A stretch of DNA of 48,722 nucleotides from Bacteroidota bacterium (GTDB lineage: Bacteria; Bacteroidota; Bacteroidia; Chitinophagales; Chitinophagaceae), in assembly GCA_005800655.1 (NCBI GenBank), contig SYEV01000108.1:1-48722 (forward strand), read 5' to 3'. Positions 45,816 through 48,722 of this stretch are shown here, in pieces. The translations under genes were made by a program, and so were the position numbers. The notes under the pieces are model-generated. The model saw only the letters and a list, made by a program, of their open reading frames with translations. It did not search any database and was not told the DNA's origin. The first letter of the stretch is position 1; each line of letters begins with the position of its first letter.

Positions 45816-47069
45816 TTAATCCTTGTATTTTTTCACAATCACACAGGCATTATGGCCACCGAACCCAAAAGTATTACTTAGGGCTGCATTTACTGTTCTT
45901 TTTTGTGCTCTATTGAATGTGAAATTTAAACGACTGTCTAGCTCAGGATCATCTGTAAAGTGATTGATGGTAGGGGGTACAATATCATGTATCACTGATT
46001 GTATACAAGCGATCGCTTCAATAACGCCGGCTGCACCTAAACAATGCCCAGTCATTGACTTGGTACTACTTATATTTAAAGAATAGGCATGCTCGCCAAA
46101 AACAGAAGTAATTGCTTTGGTTTCGGCAATGTCACCCAATGGTGTTGAAGTACCATGGGTATTGATATAATCGATATCACTCGGTTGCATGTTGGCATCC
46201 CTTAAAGCTGCAATCATTACATTTTTAGCTCCCAATCCATCCGGATGTGGTGCTGTTAAATGATAGGCATCTGCAGTTGCACCACCACCCACTACTTCGC
46301 AATATATTTTAGCGCCACGTTTTTTTGCGTGTTCTAATTCCTCTAATACTAAAACACCCGAAGCTTCGCCCATAATAAAACCATCCCGATCCTTATCATA
46401 TGGTCTGCTTGCTGTTTTAGGGTCATCATTACGCTCACTCATCGCTTTCATTGCATTAAAACCACCAATACCAGCGGCTCCAATAACAGATTCAGCACCC
46501 CCAGTAATAATTATATCCGCTTTGCCTAGTTTTAAATTATCCATGGCAGTAACCATGGCATTTGTACTTGAAGCACATGCGCTTACCACGGCAAAATTGG
46601 GTCCACGAAATCCATGTTTCATTGAAATTTGTCCAGCAGCAATATCCAATATCATTTTTGGAATGAAGAAAGGATTGAACCTTGGTGTCCCATCTCCTTT
46701 TACATAATTAGTTACTTCTTCACTAAAAGTATTTAACCCACCAATACCACTCGCGAAAATTACACCAACTCGATCATGGTCAACATTATTTTCAGTAATA
46801 CCAGCATCTGCAACAGCTTGGTCACTAGCAACTAAAGCAATTTGCGCAAAACGATCCAACTTTCTTGCTTCCTTACGATCCATAAACTCAGTTGCATCAA
46901 AACCTTTTATCTCGCAAGCAAATCTTGTTTTGAATTTTGAAGCATCAAATTGTGTAATCATGTCCGCACCTGATACGCCATTGATTAAGCTATCCCAATA
47001 AGCGTCTAGTGAGTTTCCAATAGGAGTAAGTGCTCCAATACCTGTAACTACGATGCGTTTGGTTTGCAT
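45816..47069 (-). CDS. fabF: 3-oxoacyl-ACP synthase II (FabF)
   Basis: Chain-elongating condensing enzyme of fatty-acid synthesis. 417 residues with the Cys-His-His triad: Cys165 in VVSACASSTNAM, His in NTHGTSTPLGD, His in STKSMTGHCLGAAG. C-terminal NTFGFGGHNACVIVKKY is canonical. The ATG at 47069 fits. It uses the ACP encoded upstream. Confidence 0.97.
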   Translation of the reverse strand: MQTKRIVVTGIGALTPIGNSLDAYWDSLINGVSGADMITQFDASKFKTRFACEIKGFDATEFMDRKEARKLDRFAQIALVASDQAVADAGITENNVDHDRVGVIFASGIGGLNTFSEEVTNYVKGDGTPRFNPFFIPKMILDIAAGQISMKHGFRGPNFAVVSACASSTNAMVTAMDNLKLGKADIIITGGAESVIGAAGIGGFNAMKAMSERNDDPKTASRPYDKDRDGFIMGEASGVLVLEELEHAKKRGAKIYCEVVGGGATADAYHLTAPHPDGLGAKNVMIAALRDANMQPSDIDYINTHGTSTPLGDIAETKAITSVFGEHAYSLNISSTKSMTGHCLGAAGVIEAIACIQSVIHDIVPPTINHFTDDPELDSRLNFTFNRAQKRTVNAALSNTFGFGGHNACVIVKKYKD

Positions 47070-47090
47070 GGAAATCTTTTTTAAAAATTA

Positions 47091-47127
47091 AATCCGCCTT
47101 TAAAGCAAAGGCTCAAAAAGGCGGATT
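47091..47127 (-). terminator. Hairpin between acpP and fabF
   Basis: Arms 47091-47101 (AATCCGCCTTT) and 47117-47127, perfect 11 bp, 15-nt loop, followed on the minus strand by ATTTAATTTTTAAAA. It looks like a partial terminator or processing site that favours acpP expression over fabF. Confidence 0.65.
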
Positions 47128-47173
47128 AAAATATGCCGATGTATCAAGTTTGATTTACAATAAAGTAAACTTA

Positions 47174-47410
47174 CTATTTAGCGTGTTCCTCTAAATAAGT
47201 AACTGCTTGACCTACGGTAGTAATAGTTTCTGCTTGTTCATCAGGAATAGAAATATTAAATTCTTTTTCAAATTCCATAATTAATTCAACGGTGTCTAAT
47301 GAATCAGCGCCCAAATCATTTGTAAAGGAAGCCTCGTTTGTAACTTCTGCTTCATCCACACCTAATTTGTCAACGATAATTTTTTTAACTCTAGTAGCGA
47401 TGTCTGACAT
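47174..47410 (-). CDS. acpP: Acyl carrier protein
   Basis: 78-residue acidic carrier. Phosphopantetheine is attached at Ser37 in the [15 protein letters not shown] motif. It carries growing acyl chains for fatty-acid and lipid synthesis. A TATTTTTG promoter box lies 23 nt upstream. First gene of acpP-fabF-rnc. Confidence 0.98.
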   Translation of the reverse strand: MSDIATRVKKIIVDKLGVDEAEVTNEASFTNDLGADSLDTVELIMEFEKEFNISIPDEQAETITTVGQAVTYLEEHAK

Positions 47411-47433
47411 TGTAAAAAGTTTTGTTTACGGCG

Positions 47434-47441
47434 CAAAAATA
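47434..47441 (-). promoter_or_regulatory. -7 box of the acpP promoter
   Basis: TATTTTTG followed by C on the minus strand, a perfect TAnnTTTG, 23 nt before the acpP ATG. The -33 is not clear. Confidence 0.55.
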
Positions 47442-47494
47442 TACTTTTTGTTAAAAACGAAGTATTTTATTTGCCTTTTTGTTTACACAATTTA

Positions 47495-47516
47495 ACCCTT
47501 ATTTGAAATAAAGGGT
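47495..47516 (-). terminator. Weak stem-loop upstream of acpP
   Basis: ACCCTTATTT (47495-47504) and AAATAAAGGGT (47506-47516) pair with one bulged A and a minimal loop. It may end the transcript of the upstream small membrane protein; the T-tract is poor. Apart from this and the acpP promoter, 47411-47666 holds nothing I recognise. Confidence 0.4.
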
Positions 47517-47666
47517 GTATTTGGCTGTTTTAGCTATAAAAGCAGGCAAAATCATGGTATTCTGACCTATTGAGGACCTCCCTTTTACCAGATAATACTT
47601 AGTTATTCACAAGAACAAACAAGGGTTAGTAGCTAGGAAAAGCTTCGTGGATTATACTAGCCCGGA

Positions 47667-48149
47667 TTAGGATTTATTGTCTTTTTGTTTTTGCTTTAAG
47701 ATACCCCTGATCTCATGTTGTTGCTCCATGGGGATGGTTTCCTTACTTACAAGAAAAAAGGTCTTAGGCCCAAAATAAAGATGGAAGAAATAAGGACTTT
47801 CAAAATAGTAGGTGAGCTCGGACCAATGCCATTGTGCCTCCGCATTTTCTGAAATCAAATTAGCCCCATGTTGGTTATAGCTAAATTCCCAATTGGATTT
47901 AAATAATTTTGTTTTCTTGTAAAAAATAATTGGAAGCAGATACCAAAAAAGTAACATTAATATTAACCACAAAACCGAACCAAACAAGAAAAGCTCTGGT
48001 CGTATCTTTTTTTGAAATAATAATACCGCAGTCACAATCGCATAAATATTGACTGCAATCATTAACCCTTTAATTTCAGATTGCTTTATAAAATGATACC
48101 GAAGTGCTTGTAATACTTCCTTCTTGTTATAACTAATTAAAAAAGACAT
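47667..48149 (-). CDS. YcxB-like small membrane protein
   Basis: 160 residues. Two adjacent membrane helices (about 27-45 and 52-75) are followed by a cytoplasmic beta-rich domain (NWEFSYNQHGANLISENAEAQWHWSELTYYFESPYFF) that resembles the YcxB family. The W-SEL-YYFES pattern is the family's characteristic segment as I recall it. Function is unknown. It stands alone between the acpP operon and the SusE/F-like gene. Confidence 0.7.
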   Translation of the reverse strand: MSFLISYNKKEVLQALRYHFIKQSEIKGLMIAVNIYAIVTAVLLFQKKIRPELFLFGSVLWLILMLLFWYLLPIIFYKKTKLFKSNWEFSYNQHGANLISENAEAQWHWSELTYYFESPYFFHLYFGPKTFFLVSKETIPMEQQHEIRGILKQKQKDNKS

Positions 48150-48309
48150 GTGTAAATAATTACTGTTAATAAGACAAAGTTACTACACCAGGCATGTATT
48201 GAACGATAAATTTTAATATAATGAATCAACACCTAGGGTCAGGATAGATGCACTTTTGAATTATTATCCCGACAACATGCTTAAATAAATACAAAATCCT
48301 ACCCATAAA

Positions 48310-48345
48310 AAAACCCTTCCTCCGCGCAAGCGGAGGAAGGGTTTT
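48310..48345 (-). terminator. Strong terminator after the SusE/F-like gene
   Basis: Arms 48310-48325 (AAAACCCTTCCTCCGC) and 48330-48345, perfect 16 bp with a 4-nt loop, followed on the minus strand by a run of Ts. It would end the upstream polysaccharide-utilisation transcript. The remainder of 48150-48309 shows no feature. Confidence 0.9.
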
Positions 48346-48366
48346 AATTTTATACAATAACTTGAA

Positions 48367-48722
48367 CTAGTTCTTAACCATTGTATAGGTTTTAGCAACA
48401 GGGTCTAAAACAAATGTATATGATCCAGCAGCAGCAACAGCAATGTTGGCACCACCATCACTCAATACACCACCAGAACCACCTAAGTTAACGCCCCAGT
48501 TGTGATTTTTTCTAAACTTAACCTCACCTGCAGCCAACGTGGTAGTAATTGACCACTTACCATTACTATTATTACACTTCATGTTTACATCTGATCCCCA
48601 GCCACCTGGAGTAGCAGATCCAATCAATCCCCATGTTTGTAATTCATAAGTAATTTTATTGGTGTTCAAATCAGCAGTGACTAAAAAGCTTTCAGTAGCA
48701 TAAGTAACGCCATCTGTTGTAA
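48367..48722 (-). CDS. SusE/SusF-like outer-membrane starch-binding protein, C-terminal end
   Basis: Only the last 117 codons lie in the window; the frame stays open to the edge, so the apparent TTG start at 48669 is not the real one. The visible part is one Ig/CBM-like domain (WGLIGSATPGGW, then GKWSITTTLAAGEVKFRKN, HNWGVNLGG, and a SYTFVLDP strand at the end). This is typical of SusE/SusF repeats, which bind glycans on the cell surface. SusC/SusD genes would be expected upstream, outside the window. The glycan is unknown. Confidence 0.8.
   Translation of the reverse strand, partial: TTDGVTYATESFLVTADLNTNKITYELQTWGLIGSATPGGWGSDVNMKCNNSNGKWSITTTLAAGEVKFRKNHNWGVNLGGSGGVLSDGGANIAVAAAGSYTFVLDPVAKTYTMVKN

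Noticed and set aside
47603..47611. TTATTCACA, a perfect DnaA-box match
   Set aside because: A single 9-mer with one free position is expected by chance in about 49 kb of AT-rich DNA read on both strands.

Overview
This window is chromosomal DNA from a member of the Bacteroidota, most likely the Chitinophagaceae/Sphingobacteriia side of the phylum; no sequence search was run. The evidence is an AT-rich sequence, Bacteroidota-type promoters (TTG ... TAnnTTTG), a MurF-alanine racemase fusion, a fused GldF-GldG gliding transporter, an orphan LytS/LytTR pair, an isoleucyl-tRNA synthetase of the long IleRS2 type, and the end of a SusE/SusF-like gene. Gene density is very high. I see no rRNA, tRNA, insertion sequence, prophage, plasmid function or CRISPR array. 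It reads as an ordinary housekeeping segment with several individually odd genes.

Layout. 1-2517 is uvrA (minus, its 3' end outside the window), then an ECF sigma factor with two hairpins after it. 3374-6464 holds, on the minus strand, a DsbD-type reductase, a free-standing DsbD N-terminal domain and purQ. 6549-10118 holds a membrane protein, a secreted Gly/Trp-rich protein and LD-carboxypeptidase. These are divergent from metG, whose promoter abuts its start codon. 12403-14813 is a Tat-exported small subunit with a GMC oxidoreductase. 15035-18367 is the B12-dependent ribonucleotide reductase nrdJ. Next come a bacterial geranylgeranylglyceryl-phosphate-synthase homologue, the LytTR/LytS pair, dxs, an amidohydrolase, scpA, an EamA exporter, frr, a half-transketolase, an FtsX-type permease and rbfA.

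29511-31325 is an MsbA-like ABC exporter interrupted by one in-frame TAA. 31375-42415 is a minus-strand run: gldFG, terC, murF-alr, lspA, ileS and a DksA-like regulator carrying a long histone-H1-like tail. 42512-44586 is iscS-iscU-iscA. Methylmalonyl-CoA epimerase diverges from it. 45103-47410 is acpP-fabF-rnc with a hairpin between acpP and fabF. A small YcxB-like membrane protein and the C-terminal end of a SusE/SusF-like lipoprotein close the window.

Themes. Envelope biogenesis is prominent: LdcA, MurF-Alr, LspA, the Lol-like permease, the MsbA-like exporter, DsbD and GldFG. Translation is the other main theme: MetRS, IleRS, RRF and RbfA, with DksA. NrdJ and methylmalonyl-CoA epimerase point to cobalamin-dependent metabolism. 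The observations I rate most worth checking are the nonsense codon in the ABC exporter, the swapped HIGH motif (GIHH) in IleRS, the apparent separation of the DsbD redox output domain from its membrane protein, the H1-tailed DksA, and promoters so close to the start codon that leaderless mRNAs are predicted. I did not find a clearly undescribed multi-gene system.
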